A stretch of DNA of 64,000 nucleotides from Halopseudomonas xinjiangensis (GTDB lineage: Bacteria; Pseudomonadota; Gammaproteobacteria; Pseudomonadales; Pseudomonadaceae): the NCBI GenBank assembly GCA_011050525.1, contig DRFO01000020.1, positions 222,933-286,932 of the forward strand, read 5' to 3'. The position numbers were made by a program, and so were the translations under genes. Below, piece after piece: positions 32,111-40,213 of this stretch (positions within the stretch are counted from its first letter, which is position 1; each line of letters opens with the position of its first letter). The notes under the pieces were generated by a model. That model was not told the DNA's origin. It ran no database searches and saw only the letters and a program-made list of their open reading frames with translations.

Positions 32111-32449
32111 TTACGGGGGGGTAACTCCTGAGCTGCAGGTACCGGTTGCTGTACAGGTGATAGTTGCAGTGCCAGGCAGTTTAGCTAAAACGGTGAAGAC
32201 AGGAGTAGAGGCGGTGATTGCGGTCCGACATGCTGCCGCGGTATGCGTTGGCGCAGTTCCTTGGCTGCCTCTTGAATTCCATACCAACAATGCACCCGCA
32301 TGGCCTTTGGCTTCTCCAAGGCAGGCGGCATCGGCGGATTCGCGAGTGTAGTCCTGGTAGGCCGGCAGAGCGATGGCTGCCAGGATGCCGATGATCGCAA
32401 CGACGATCATCAGTTCGATAAGCGTGAAACCCTTTTGTGTACTTTTCAT
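32111..32449 (-). CDS. pilA: Major type IV pilin PilA
   Basis: A 112-residue prepilin, short for a major pilin. The leader MKSTQKG is followed by [20 protein letters not shown], so PilD cleavage after Gly7 and a Glu at mature position 5 are clear. Cysteines occur in [17 protein letters not shown] and the C-terminal CTATGTC, where two Cys five bases apart in residue terms make a very small terminal loop. AAGGAG lies seven bases before the ATG. A sigma-54 promoter lies 50-65 bases upstream and a terminator follows. It is divergent from a second pilin gene at 32830. Confidence 0.93.
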   Translation of the reverse strand: MKSTQKGFTLIELMIVVAIIGILAAIALPAYQDYTRESADAACLGEAKGHAGALLVWNSRGSQGTAPTHTAAACRTAITASTPVFTVLAKLPGTATITCTATGTCSSGVTPP

Positions 32450-32497
32450 GTGTTGCTCCTTGTTGGCGTTAGCAGGCTTTTAGCCTTGTTTTGGTAG

Positions 32498-32516
32498 AAG
32501 CAATCACCATGCCAAG
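32498..32516 (-). promoter_or_regulatory. Sigma-54 (RpoN) promoter of pilA
   Basis: On the minus strand the site reads CTTGGCATGGTGATTGCTT: GG at -24, exactly ten bases, then GC at -12, with TTGC as in the consensus. Transcription should start near 32488, giving a leader of about 40 bases. RpoN dependence of pilA is established in Pseudomonas, through PilR. Confidence 0.85.
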
Positions 32517-32587
32517 TCTGCTAGGCCGCTAACTGTAAGCATTCTAGCGTGATCAAGGTTGCCACATTGGCAAGAGTGATCCTTCAA

Positions 32588-32613
32588 AGGACACAAACTG
32601 ACATTTTTTGTCA
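32588..32613. promoter_or_regulatory. Possible PilR binding region in pilin gap
   Basis: The perfect dyad TGACA-TTTTT-TGTCA (32599-32613) lies next to a further GTGTC on the minus strand (GGACAC at about 32589-32594). TGTC cores are the reported element of PilR sites in P. aeruginosa. The region is about 95-125 bases upstream of the predicted pilA start, the distance expected for an RpoN enhancer. Binding by PilR is inferred. Confidence 0.45.
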
Positions 32614-32776
32614 CAGGGATAGCGCTGCGTTGACGCTTTATGGCTGGCTTGGAGTGGTCACGATGCTGAGAGGTATTTGGTGATATGGAAAAGTGTTGAT
32701 GTACTTGAGCTGACGCCGGTCCCTCGTCCCTGAATTTCAAGATGCCTTGCTGCAGATTCGAGGACTGTCTCGCTTA

Positions 32777-32794
32777 TTGGTATGCTTATTGCCT
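32777..32794 (+). promoter_or_regulatory. Sigma-54 (RpoN) promoter of the second pilin gene
   Basis: TTGGTATGCTTATTGCCT has GG (32779-32780), ten bases, then GC (32791-32792), with TTGC at -12. The expected start near 32804 leaves a leader of about 26 bases with a GAGG ribosome site. It mirrors the pilA promoter on the other strand. Confidence 0.75.
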
Positions 32795-32829
32795 GCTTTC
32801 CATTGCTACCAAACAATTCCGAGGTTTTT

Positions 32830-33168
32830 ATGCGCAGGGAAGACGGTTTTACCTTGATCGAGCTGATGATAGTAGTGGCTATCATCGGCATATTGGCGGC
32901 AATAGCCTTGCCGGCCTATCAGAACTACACCCGGGACGCTGCTAGCAGCGCCTGTTTGGCAGAGGCTAAGGCTTATGCTGGCGTGGCATTGGTTGAATTG
33001 CTGGATAATGATACGCCTGCTGCCCCCCTGATTACTGCGAGTACGGCCTGTTCTGCTATGGATACCGCAACCGCGGTCGGTGTGAATATCACCGCCACGC
33101 CGCGTACTCCGGGCACTGGTACCGTGACTTGCAACATGACAAATGCCAACTGCACCCATGCACCCTGA
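32830..33168 (+). CDS. Second PilA-like type IV pilin
   Basis: A 112-residue prepilin divergent from pilA. The leader MRREDG precedes [20 protein letters not shown], identical to PilA over the cleavage site and helix start, and the next residues ([12 protein letters not shown]) differ little. The globular part differs but keeps four cysteines in matching places ([15 protein letters not shown] and C-terminal CNMTNANC). GAGG precedes the ATG; upstream in-frame ATG 32782 lies inside the promoter and is rejected. It may be an alternative major pilin or a modulator like PilAII of P. stutzeri, which reduces natural transformation; that parallel is inference. Confidence 0.88.
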   Translation: MRREDGFTLIELMIVVAIIGILAAIALPAYQNYTRDAASSACLAEAKAYAGVALVELLDNDTPAAPLITASTACSAMDTATAVGVNITATPRTPGTGTVTCNMTNANCTHAP

Positions 33169-33766
33169 CTCACCCAGTAATAGCTAGGCGAGGCGTCGGC
33201 TCTGGCGCTCATGCTAGTAACCTCATTGGGGGCTGGGCCTTGCGCTCCCTCTTCCTTGCTGGTCGATTACTCAGCACCGCCTCTCTTTTTTTGAAAGGAA
33301 GGCCTGATCCTAGTTTCACCTCAGCCTTTATTAGTAGACTCGGCACAACCGCTGCAACCAGGCGGCGTGAGGTTATGGCAGATTAGAAGGGACCGATCTG
33401 AATGACATTTATTTAGGATCTGAGATTGGTTCTTCCTGGGACTGTCAAGCACTAGCTTGATACTCAAGACTGTTAGCCAACGGCGGCTCCTCAGGCTACC
33501 TCCGCAGTATCAAGCTGGTGCTTGACCGTCCCAGGGAACAGCAAACCAAAAAGCGGGAGCCAGATCTGACGCTGCCAGACCGGGCCGCTCCATATGGAAT
33601 TCCGGAAAGTGCTTTGCTTCATACGCTTCAATAAGCGCGACGAGGACAAACAGCGCAGTGATGAATGAAATATGCCCGGCCTGATTGGCAATCGAGGGCG
33701 ACAATAAAGTGCCAAAATGATGGCTTTTTGATACATTCCCCGCCTTTATAAACAAGGAAGGGAATC
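33169..33766. other. Gene-poor gap with family B repeat and possible gene remnant
   Basis: No intact gene is seen in these 598 bases. A family B palindrome lies at 33435-33536. On the minus strand 33541-33720 an open frame has a natural-looking helix (HISFITALFVLVALIEAYEAK), and its end runs into the repeat, so it may be the remnant of a membrane protein gene broken by the repeat. This reading is weak. Confidence 0.45.
33435..33536. repeat. Family B palindromic repeat, copy 3
   Basis: About 102 bp. The left end reads CCTGGGACTGTCAAGCACTA and the right end reads CAAGCTGGTGCTTGACCGTC then CCAGGG, giving long inverted arms. The middle (GTTAGCCAACGGCGGCTCC) differs from copies 1 and 2. Confidence 0.78.
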
Positions 33767-34123
33767 ATGAAAGCAGCAATTGCCGTTATCTTGGGTGCCG
33801 TCATTGCCTCTGGCTGTACGGTTCGCGTGGCTGATATGACCGTTGGCAGTACGAAGAATTACAACATCAATTCGGCCATGTTTGTTAAAGGAAAGCGAGT
33901 GACAGGCGAGGATACCTATCCGGTCGTGCTGGTGCCTTTTGGGATTCCTAACATGAAAACTGCGATAGACAATGCGATAGAGCAGGACAAATGCGCTGTA
34001 GGACTTAGCGATTTGGTGATAAGCCAGCTCAACCACTCCTTTCTGGTTGGTACGATCGGAGTCAGGGCGGAGGGGAATCTGATTATCGACGCCGCACAGC
34101 CTGGATGCACTGGGCGCGGTTAG
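33767..34123 (+). CDS. Small predicted lipoprotein of unknown function
   Basis: A 118-residue protein with a signal peptide and lipobox ASGC (Cys17); the residue after Cys is Thr, which favours the outer membrane. The mature part contains VGSTKNYNINSAMF, PVVLVPFGIPNMKTAIDNAIEQ and two further Cys (KCAVGL, QPGCTG) that could pair. AAGGAAGGG precedes the ATG. I do not recognise the family by name. It stands alone between the second pilin gene and a repeat region, so context gives no function. Confidence 0.7.
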   Translation: MKAAIAVILGAVIASGCTVRVADMTVGSTKNYNINSAMFVKGKRVTGEDTYPVVLVPFGIPNMKTAIDNAIEQDKCAVGLSDLVISQLNHSFLVGTIGVRAEGNLIIDAAQPGCTGRG

Positions 34124-34187
34124 GATGGGACGATAATGCTCATATCGGCTGACAGGAGCTCCCAGCCAAGCGCTGGGTCATGCTTGA

Positions 34188-34277
34188 GGCTGAAACTGGG
34201 AGCCGCTGGATGCCAGCCGCTGGGATGCCAGCCACTGGGGCGCCAGCCGCTGGATTCCCGCCTTCGCGGGGATGACG
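34188..34277. repeat. 16-bp tandem repeats ending in a family A REP copy
   Basis: Units like GATGCCAGCCGCTGG recur about four times from 34205 to 34253, and a family A palindrome occupies 34251-34277. The array lies between the small lipoprotein gene and the MNT remnant. Confidence 0.7.
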
Positions 34278-34281
34278 AAAT

Positions 34282-34503
34282 TTACGACTTAATACACATC
34301 TGGTTGGCCCTGCTAAGGTTGAGGGCCACAATGTTCTGCAGATCCAGATCTGCTATAAGGTCCGTTACGTTAGCCGGACACTTCCACTGACACGATTCAA
34401 GCATCGGTACAGTGAATTGAGCTTGCGCTCGAGATCCAAAAAGATAGGCCAACTGTGTTTCTGGATGCTCCGCTAATATGAGTTGGATCTTTTGCAGCGA
34501 CAT
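34282..34503 (-). pseudogene. Broken MNT-type nucleotidyltransferase (MntA-like antitoxin) remnant
   Basis: The frame of 73 residues starts like an MNT-fold nucleotidyltransferase: ILAEHPETQLAYLFGSRA matches the helix and GS motif of minimal nucleotidyltransferases. The residues that should follow (the SDxD metal-binding motif) are missing; instead there is unrelated sequence (QFTVPMLESCQWKCP), then a tail LIADLDLQNIVALNLSRANQ that again looks native. An internal deletion or replacement is the simplest explanation. Such proteins pair with HEPN toxins, but no HEPN gene is present. It is probably inactive. Confidence 0.5.
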
Positions 34504-34569
34504 GTCTGGCTATTTCCGGTTGGCTGATTTCTGGATGTACACTAGGTCGCCTGGTTCTGGTTTGCTCTT

Positions 34570-34606
34570 TCCTGGGACGGTCAAGCACCAGCTTGATCCT
34601 CCGGAG
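34570..34606. repeat. Family B palindromic repeat, half copy
   Basis: CCTGGGACGGTCAAGCACCA and the following GCTTGATCC match one arm of the family B elements, but no second arm is seen within 120 bases. It lies between the MNT remnant and yoeB. Confidence 0.65.
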
Positions 34607-34692
34607 GTGGCTTGACGATGTGTTCTCCATCCGGACACGGAACAGGATGAAACTGCCCGAATAGAAAAAACGTTGGTCAGCCCGAGCACGCG

Positions 34693-34947
34693 CTAATAAT
34701 GATAACGACATTGAACAATGATAATTGTGTCGTCCGCTGCTTTGTAGACCAAGCGATGCTCCCGGTCGATTCTGCGAGACCAATAGCCGGACCAGTTGTG
34801 CCTGAGTGGCTCTGGATCGCCGATGCCGTCGAATGGGTTCCGCTGAATCTCTTTGATCAACGTATTGATCCGTTTGAGTTGTTTTTTATCTGTGGCCTGC
34901 CAATAAAGGTAATCTTCCCAAGCCTTCTCGGCCCACGACAGAATCAT
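34693..34947 (-). CDS. yoeB: Toxin YoeB (ribosome-dependent mRNA endoribonuclease)
   Basis: An 84-residue RelE-superfamily toxin that cuts mRNA in the ribosomal A site. It matches E. coli YoeB in length and key parts: [36 protein letters not shown] (Glu near 46), DREHRLVY (Arg near 65) and the terminal CRYHY with the catalytic His83. It overlaps its antitoxin gene by four bases (ATGA) and lacks its own promoter, so synthesis should depend on the yefM message. Confidence 0.94.
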   Translation of the reverse strand: MILSWAEKAWEDYLYWQATDKKQLKRINTLIKEIQRNPFDGIGDPEPLRHNWSGYWSRRIDREHRLVYKAADDTIIIVQCRYHY

Positions 34948-35198
34948 TCTTCTATAAGCACATGCTGAGCGGTTTTTCCTGCCTCCACCTCAGCAATCGC
35001 CTGGCTTAAGCGCTCGGCATTCCTGGGACTAGCCATCAAATACGCGGTTTCCTCATAAGATTTGAAATCCTCCAAGGACATAACCACGGCAGGCTTGCCA
35101 TTCTGACGGGTGATCAGAACAGGCACATGATCCTCGTTAACCTTATCCAGTATTTTAGTAAGAGTGCTTCGAAACGCTGAGTAGCTTATGGCATCCAC
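34944..35198 (-). CDS. yefM: Antitoxin YefM (Phd/YefM family)
   Basis: An 84-residue Phd-fold antitoxin. The N-terminal half ([25 protein letters not shown], shown in part, and [21 protein letters not shown]) forms the DNA-binding dimer; the acidic C-terminal tail ([11 protein letters not shown]) neutralises YoeB. The start is GTG at 35198, with GAGAGGA seven bases upstream. An operator with TGTAC repeats lies just upstream, so autorepression by YefM, strengthened by YoeB, is likely. Confidence 0.93.
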   Translation of the reverse strand: MDAISYSAFRSTLTKILDKVNEDHVPVLITRQNGKPAVVMSLEDFKSYEETAYLMASPRNAERLSQAIAEVEAGKTAQHVLIEE

Positions 35199-35554
35199 CT
35201 GTAAATCCTCTCGGTTAGCTTAAATGTACTTGGAATTGTACTTGTACGTATTGTTGTACGCAATAGCTGGCGCCGAGCCTAGTGGCTTTTGGCCTTGTGT
35301 TCATGCTGTCCGTATCGAAGCTCCAGAAAACCGTTCATTTCCAGTCTCCCGCTCTCGTTGGTTGGGGCAGGTCTACCTCAGCGTCGAGGCCGTGCCGACA
35401 ACGCAAAGTCTTATGCTGAACGGCTATTCGATTATCCTGACGTGGGCCCGTTGCTTCCAGATCCAACTTGGAAAGACTGAGCTTGATATCCATTGGGTCA
35501 ACTAAGCTCAACCTGTAGTGGTCAACTGATATCTGACTCCCAACAGGGCAAGAA
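35199..35554. other. 356-base gap upstream of yefM and FUSC gene
   Basis: Apart from the yefM operator, the gap has no supported gene. A short plus-strand frame ending YPDVGPLLPDPTWKD (about 35380-35480) looks like the tail of a protein but has no start or body, so it may be a remnant. The segment before 35555 must hold the promoter of the FUSC gene; none was confidently located. Confidence 0.4.
35225..35259 (-). promoter_or_regulatory. Predicted yefM-yoeB operator
   Basis: TGTAC occurs four times in 35 bases (35225, 35237, 35243, 35255), 27 bases before the yefM start. In E. coli the YefM operator is built from palindromes with TGTACA cores, so this is very probably the autoregulation site and overlaps the promoter. 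Confidence 0.7.
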
Positions 35555-37762
35555 ATGAGCAAACGCCTCAGAAACCTTTTCCGCATTGCCTTGAGCTCCT
35601 ACGTCACCACCGGCATGTCCGCCGGGTTTGGCCTGCTGCTGATTGCATCTTTCGCCTATTTCCTGCTCGGGCCTTTTGCGGCCTTGGTTGCCACGGTGGG
35701 GGCTATCGTCTGTATTCCGCCAGACCAGGCATCGCCACGGCGCAACAAGTTCTTCAATCTGTTGCCGGCTGCGGTGATTGGTTTGCCGTTGTTTGCCTGT
35801 GTCCAGGTTCTGCACGATCAGCCTCTTTATCTCGGTCTGCTGCTGATTCCCGCGACGTTCCTGGCTTTTCTCGCTGGCGCCTGGGGAAAACGGGGGGCGC
35901 CGATTGTCATCTCGATCATGTTTGCAATGATCTTTTCGATGGCGGTGCCCAGCCAGCTTAACGGCGTGTCGGTGTTGACAACCTGTTTGTATTTTGCCCT
36001 GGGGGCTGCGACGTATCTGCTATATGCCACGGCTTCCAACGCGCTGCTGAATGACCGCTACCGGGCCCAGATTCTGGGCGAGGTCTTTCTGTCGATGGGT
36101 GCGTTGATGCGTACCCAGGGCAGCCGGTTTGGTGCTGCCCTGGGAAAATATCCAGCTCCCCAGCCGGGCGAGCTGATGCAGAAGCAGGCTGCGTTGGCGG
36201 ACGAGTTGCAGGCAGCGCGCGACATCCTGCTCGAGTCGCCGCGACAGCCACGCCGGCAACAACTGGCGGCTATGCTGATCAATCTTCTGGAGATACGCGA
36301 TCATCTGCTGGCGAGCGAACTGGATCTGGACGCCGCCGCCTCCAATCCGGACTGTGCTGTGACGCTCGATCAGTTGGGTCAGATCATCGGCCAATTGGCG
36401 AAGGCGGTGGAAAATATGGGTGACGCGCTGCTGCGTGGCGGCCAGCAGTTCAGCTTTGTTGATAGGCGTTCGGAGCTGGCTGGCTTGAATTGGAATATAG
36501 CCGGGAACGCAGAACCCGGCGCGGCGTCTCCGCCGGTATGGATGCTGCTGCGAGGGCTGATCAACCGCGTCGGCAATATAAATGACGAAATCGTGCGGCT
36601 GAGCCGACTGGCGGGCGGGCAGGATGAGCCCAACCTGGCCATGGTACGTACTGCCTGGCAGCTGTTTGTCAGTCCGACCGCGTGGTCATGGCGACCTTTT
36701 TTGCTGCTCTGGCGCTGGGACGCGCCCCCGCTGCGTCACGCCCTTCGTGCGGCTTTGGCGGTAGGGAGCGGCTATTTCCTGTCGCTGGCCCTGCCTTGGG
36801 CACCTCATAGTTACTGGATTTTGCTGACTATTGTCGTGGTGTTGCGCGGCAGCCTTTCCCAGACGCTGGAACGACGCAACAGCCGGGTGGCCGGCACCGT
36901 GCTCGGCTGCATTCTGGCAGCCGGAATATTGCTGACGGAGCCGCCACTGTTGGTGCTGATGATCATCGTTCCTATTGCTCAGGCGGTATCCCACTCCTTC
37001 GCCATCAGGCGCTATCTGATTACGGCTGTTTCTGCCACGGTGCTGAGCTTGACGCTGGCCCATTTGCTCAGTGCCGGCACCAGCCTGGAATTTCATGTGC
37101 TCGAACGGTTGGGCGATACCCTGATAGGGGCGGGCTTAGCCTGGGCGTTCAGTTATGTGTTGCCCTCCTGGGAGCGCGGGCAGATTGTTGCCCTGGTCAA
37201 TCGGACACTGCTGGCGCAAGCGCAGCACGCGGAGATAGCCCTGAGCCTGGGCCAGTTGAAGGCGGTCGATGATGAACTGGAGCTTGAGTGGCGACTGGCC
37301 CGCAAGGAAGCCTATGACAGCTTGTCGGCACTGGTCCAGGCGACACGTCGATCATTGTCGGAGCCAAGGGCTGTGCGTCCGGCATTGGAATCGCTCGAAC
37401 AGCTGCTTGCCAGAGGGCATCAGTTGCTTGCTCAACTGACAACGGTCAAGAGTCTCCTTCTTCGACGCAGACACCTGGGGCAGGACGACATGAGCGAGCC
37501 ATTGCAATACGCTGCCCAAAGGATCAACGCTGCCTTGACCTCGGCCCAGCCACCGGCGCTGCCGGAGGCCCCGGTTTATACGGTCTGGGCTGCTGAGAGT
37601 GGGCCTGCCGAATCGCTTGATTACGACCTGAAACCCTGGATTCTGCGACGATTGAATCTTGCTGCCGATATCGCCATCAAACTCCGTGAAGATGCGGATC
37701 GTGCTCTGGCCACCCGGAGCGCCGAGAATCGCCGAGCTAGCGAACAGGGGAGCTGTGGCTAA
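35555..37762 (+). CDS. FUSC family inner membrane protein (aromatic acid exporter-like)
   Basis: A 735-residue protein with two sets of hydrophobic helices (about 12-170 and 395-540) separated by a soluble, partly coiled region, and a long soluble C-terminus. This is the layout of the FUSC/YccS/AaeB group; VLRGSLSQTLERRNSRVAGTVLG, seen around 36841-36910, is the typical FUSC signature. Members are thought to export aromatic acids or similar compounds with a membrane fusion protein partner. A fusion-protein gene lies 1.3 kb away at 39052 but is not in the same operon. A hairpin follows. Confidence 0.8.
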   Translation: MSKRLRNLFRIALSSYVTTGMSAGFGLLLIASFAYFLLGPFAALVATVGAIVCIPPDQASPRRNKFFNLLPAAVIGLPLFACVQVLHDQPLYLGLLLIPATFLAFLAGAWGKRGAPIVISIMFAMIFSMAVPSQLNGVSVLTTCLYFALGAATYLLYATASNALLNDRYRAQILGEVFLSMGALMRTQGSRFGAALGKYPAPQPGELMQKQAALADELQAARDILLESPRQPRRQQLAAMLINLLEIRDHLLASELDLDAAASNPDCAVTLDQLGQIIGQLAKAVENMGDALLRGGQQFSFVDRRSELAGLNWNIAGNAEPGAASPPVWMLLRGLINRVGNINDEIVRLSRLAGGQDEPNLAMVRTAWQLFVSPTAWSWRPFLLLWRWDAPPLRHALRAALAVGSGYFLSLALPWAPHSYWILLTIVVVLRGSLSQTLERRNSRVAGTVLGCILAAGILLTEPPLLVLMIIVPIAQAVSHSFAIRRYLITAVSATVLSLTLAHLLSAGTSLEFHVLERLGDTLIGAGLAWAFSYVLPSWERGQIVALVNRTLLAQAQHAEIALSLGQLKAVDDELELEWRLARKEAYDSLSALVQATRRSLSEPRAVRPALESLEQLLARGHQLLAQLTTVKSLLLRRRHLGQDDMSEPLQYAAQRINAALTSAQPPALPEAPVYTVWAAESGPAESLDYDLKPWILRRLNLAADIAIKLREDADRALATRSAENRRASEQGSCG

Positions 37763-37866
37763 GTTGCTGCTGCGGCGGAGGAAGGGAACCTCTCGCTTAG
37801 CAAGAGTGAGCAAACCTGGCGTAGCGTTATGTTCCGTCCAGTAAAGCTTCCAGCAGTTCGCCAGAT

Positions 37867-37898
37867 GGCGTCACCCACATCTATAAACTGGTGACGCC
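37867..37898. terminator. Hairpin between convergent FUSC and nitronate monooxygenase genes
   Basis: GGCGTCACC pairs perfectly with GGTGACGCC over a 14-base loop, followed on the plus strand by TGTTAAATTT. It sits between two converging genes, so a shared terminator is likely though the T tract is weak. Confidence 0.5.
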
Positions 37899-37906
37899 TG
37901 TTAAAT

Positions 37907-38878
37907 TTAAAGCATCGAGCCGAGCCGCTGCCGAATCAGCTTGTCTGCATCCGCCATGATGCCGTCGATCAGTTGCTTGCAGGTCGGTACATCGTGGATC
38001 AAGCCGGCTACCATCCCGCAGGACCAGGCACCAATCTCCATGTCGCCTTCTTTCATGATGCGCGGATAGACGCCAGCCACTTCATCGACGATATCCTTGA
38101 ACTGCAGATCCTTACCCAGGCGCTGCTCTTTTTCGATGATGCGTTCCACTGCGGTGTTGTTTAGCACGCGTTCGGTGTTGCGTAGCGAGCGCATGACCAG
38201 GCGGGTGTCCAGTTCGGACGCTGCGACGATCGCCTGCTTGACGTTCTCGTGTACGGGAGCCTCCTGCGTGGCTATAAAGCGCGTGCCCATGTTCATGCCT
38301 TCCGCACCCAGAGCCATGGCGGCCACCAGCGAACGGGCGTCGGCCATGCCGCCGGACGCGACGAAGGGTATTTCCAGCTCATCGGCCGCGCGCGGCAGCA
38401 GAATCATGTTGGGAATGTCGTCTTCCCCGGGATGCCCGCCACATTCGAAGCCGTCCACGGAAACGGCGTCACAGCCGATGGACTGCGCCTTCAATGCATG
38501 ACGCACCGACGTGCATTTGTGAATGACCTTGATGCCGGCGTCTTTCAGGTACGGCATGTATTGCTCGGGGCTGCGCCCGGCGGTCTCGACTATCTTGATA
38601 CCGCCTTCGATGATTGCCTTGATATAGCCCGGATAGTCTGGCGAGCTGACTGTGGGTAGAAAGGTCAGATTTACCGCAAAAGGCTTGTCGGTCATGTCGC
38701 GGCAACGGGCGATTTCGTTAGCTAGATCGGCTGCGGTTTTCTGCGTAAGCCCGGTGATGGTGCCGAGTCCACCTGCGTTGGATACCGCAGCGGCCAGTTC
38801 AGCAAAGCCGACGTAGTGCATGCCGCCCTGAATGATGGGGTGCTGTATGCCAAATAATTCTGTAATACGGGTTTTCAC
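37907..38878 (-). CDS. Nitronate monooxygenase family flavoprotein
   Basis: A 323-residue FMN-dependent TIM-barrel protein that may oxidise alkyl nitronates or act as an enoyl reductase-like enzyme. Family motifs: TELFGIQHPIIQGGMHYVG, GGLGTITGL, KCTSVRHA, DGFECGGHPGEDD and PFVASGGMADARSL, MGTRFIATQEAPVH. The GG-HPG motif and the catalytic-like His support the call. The frame extends to 38962, but GTG 38878 matches where relatives start and has AGAGG upstream. The gene stands alone; the true substrate is not known. Confidence 0.85.
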   Translation of the reverse strand: MKTRITELFGIQHPIIQGGMHYVGFAELAAAVSNAGGLGTITGLTQKTAADLANEIARCRDMTDKPFAVNLTFLPTVSSPDYPGYIKAIIEGGIKIVETAGRSPEQYMPYLKDAGIKVIHKCTSVRHALKAQSIGCDAVSVDGFECGGHPGEDDIPNMILLPRAADELEIPFVASGGMADARSLVAAMALGAEGMNMGTRFIATQEAPVHENVKQAIVAASELDTRLVMRSLRNTERVLNNTAVERIIEKEQRLGKDLQFKDIVDEVAGVYPRIMKEGDMEIGAWSCGMVAGLIHDVPTCKQLIDGIMADADKLIRQRLGSML

Positions 38879-39051
38879 AGGAATACGCCTCTTGCTTGGA
38901 ATGTGGTGTCGATCCAAGAAACTAAATATCCTCGAAACAAGATGCAAGCAATTAGTGCCCACCTCGGTTGCCTGAATACCGCCTGGTAAGCGTAGCGCCC
39001 GGTGCTAAGATAGGCGCGCAGTTTTTCATGATCTCAAACAGGTTGATCAAA

Positions 39052-39846
39052 GTGCGTGAAAGAAAAGGAATATGGGTTGTTGTTGGAGTGCTTGTTGTAC
39101 TCGCGGTTCTGGCTGTGTTGGCAATATTATTTTCCGAGGATCGCAAGGATGAGCGGGGCACAGACACCATCGCGCCGTCTGCCGATCAGTTGCTGGTGCT
39201 TGAGGGCGAATTGCAACCGCAACGGGCGACTGTGGTGCGGGCGCGGTCCGCGGGCGAGGTCGAGAAGTGGCTGGTTGAGCGTGGAGCGCCGGTAGTTGAA
39301 GGTGATGTTCTGGTTCAACTGATGGCTGGAGAACGCCGGATCAAACTGGGGAGCGCCCAGGCGCGGGTGAATATTGCAAAGCAGCAACTGCTCGTGACCC
39401 GGCATCTTGTCGCCGACGGCTCTGAGCCTGAAGCCAATCTGGCAGGCGCTCAGGCGGAAATGGACGCGGCGCAGGCAGAGCTGGCTGCCATTGAGGAGAC
39501 CATGGATGTCACGCGTGTTCAGGCTACGAGCGCGGGCAGAGTCGAGGCGCTGCTGGTCGAGGCAGGCGACCGTATCGAAGAAGGTAGCGAGGTGGCTCGC
39601 ATCGTCTCCGCTGATCCGTTGCGCGTTACGGTGCAGGTGCCGCAGTCGAGCATTGGGCGCGTGGTAATGAAGCAGCCCGCTCAGGTCCGCGTATCGGGTC
39701 ACGGTACGGTCGATGGGCGAGTCTCCCACATTGAGGAAGACGTAGACCCGGCCGCGCCGACTGTTCGGGTCGATATAGAGATCACGGGGGTTGATCAGCG
39801 GTTTCCAGCCGGGGCGGCCGTCGAGGTCCGGTTTGCGGCCAAATAG
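39052..39846 (+). CDS. HlyD/RND-type periplasmic adaptor (membrane fusion protein)
   Basis: A 264-residue protein with one N-terminal membrane anchor (GIWVVVGVLVVLAVLAVLAI), a lipoyl half-motif (VVRARSAGEVEKWLVERGAPV), a short coiled hairpin (about 90-165) and a second lipoyl half (VQATSAGRVEALLVEAGDRI), then a beta barrel. This is the RND-type adaptor architecture. GTG 39052 has ACAGG upstream; ATG 39028 would add eight residues. No RND pump or outer membrane channel gene is adjacent, so it is an orphan adaptor here. Confidence 0.82.
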   Translation: MRERKGIWVVVGVLVVLAVLAVLAILFSEDRKDERGTDTIAPSADQLLVLEGELQPQRATVVRARSAGEVEKWLVERGAPVVEGDVLVQLMAGERRIKLGSAQARVNIAKQQLLVTRHLVADGSEPEANLAGAQAEMDAAQAELAAIEETMDVTRVQATSAGRVEALLVEAGDRIEEGSEVARIVSADPLRVTVQVPQSSIGRVVMKQPAQVRVSGHGTVDGRVSHIEEDVDPAAPTVRVDIEITGVDQRFPAGAAVEVRFAAK

Positions 39847-39928
39847 AAGGCTCAGGTTCGCGTTGTGCAAACACAGCGTCTATGCTGATTAACGTTCCGG
39901 AAAATCATTCCGACCCAGGAGATACCGC

Positions 39929-40174
39929 ATGCGCCGCTTATTGATGTTTATCGCCGCTGTAGCCATCAGCGCACCTGTTTTGGCAAGTAACTGTCCAGCC
40001 GATATGGCCAAAATCGACGAGATGATGAAGACCAATCCGCCGGCCGATGAGGATGTGCGTGAGCAGGTCCTCGCCCTGCGAGCTGAGGGCGAGGAGCTAC
40101 ACAAGGCTGGCGAGCATGAGGAGTCCCTCAAAGTGCTCGACGAAGCGATGGAACGTCTCAAAGAAGCAGAATAA
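39929..40174 (+). CDS. Small exported helical protein of unknown function
   Basis: An 81-residue protein with a clear signal peptide (MRRLLMFIAAVAISAPVLA, cut about residue 19). The mature 60 residues are highly charged and helical (ADEDVREQVLALRAEGEELHK, then HEESLKVLDEAMERLKEAE), with one Cys near the start (SNCPADM). Similar small periplasmic proteins occur in pseudomonads but have no known role. GGAG precedes the ATG. Confidence 0.7.
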   Translation: MRRLLMFIAAVAISAPVLASNCPADMAKIDEMMKTNPPADEDVREQVLALRAEGEELHKAGEHEESLKVLDEAMERLKEAE

Positions 40175-40213
40175 CTGTCCGGACGGGCCAGTATCGGTTC
40201 AGCCGGGTGTCCT

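Noticed and set aside
33169..33434. A tRNA gene beside the pilin locus, as in P. aeruginosa
   Set aside because: No T-loop (GTTCRA) or acceptor pairing pattern was found in this gap or elsewhere in the intergenic spaces.
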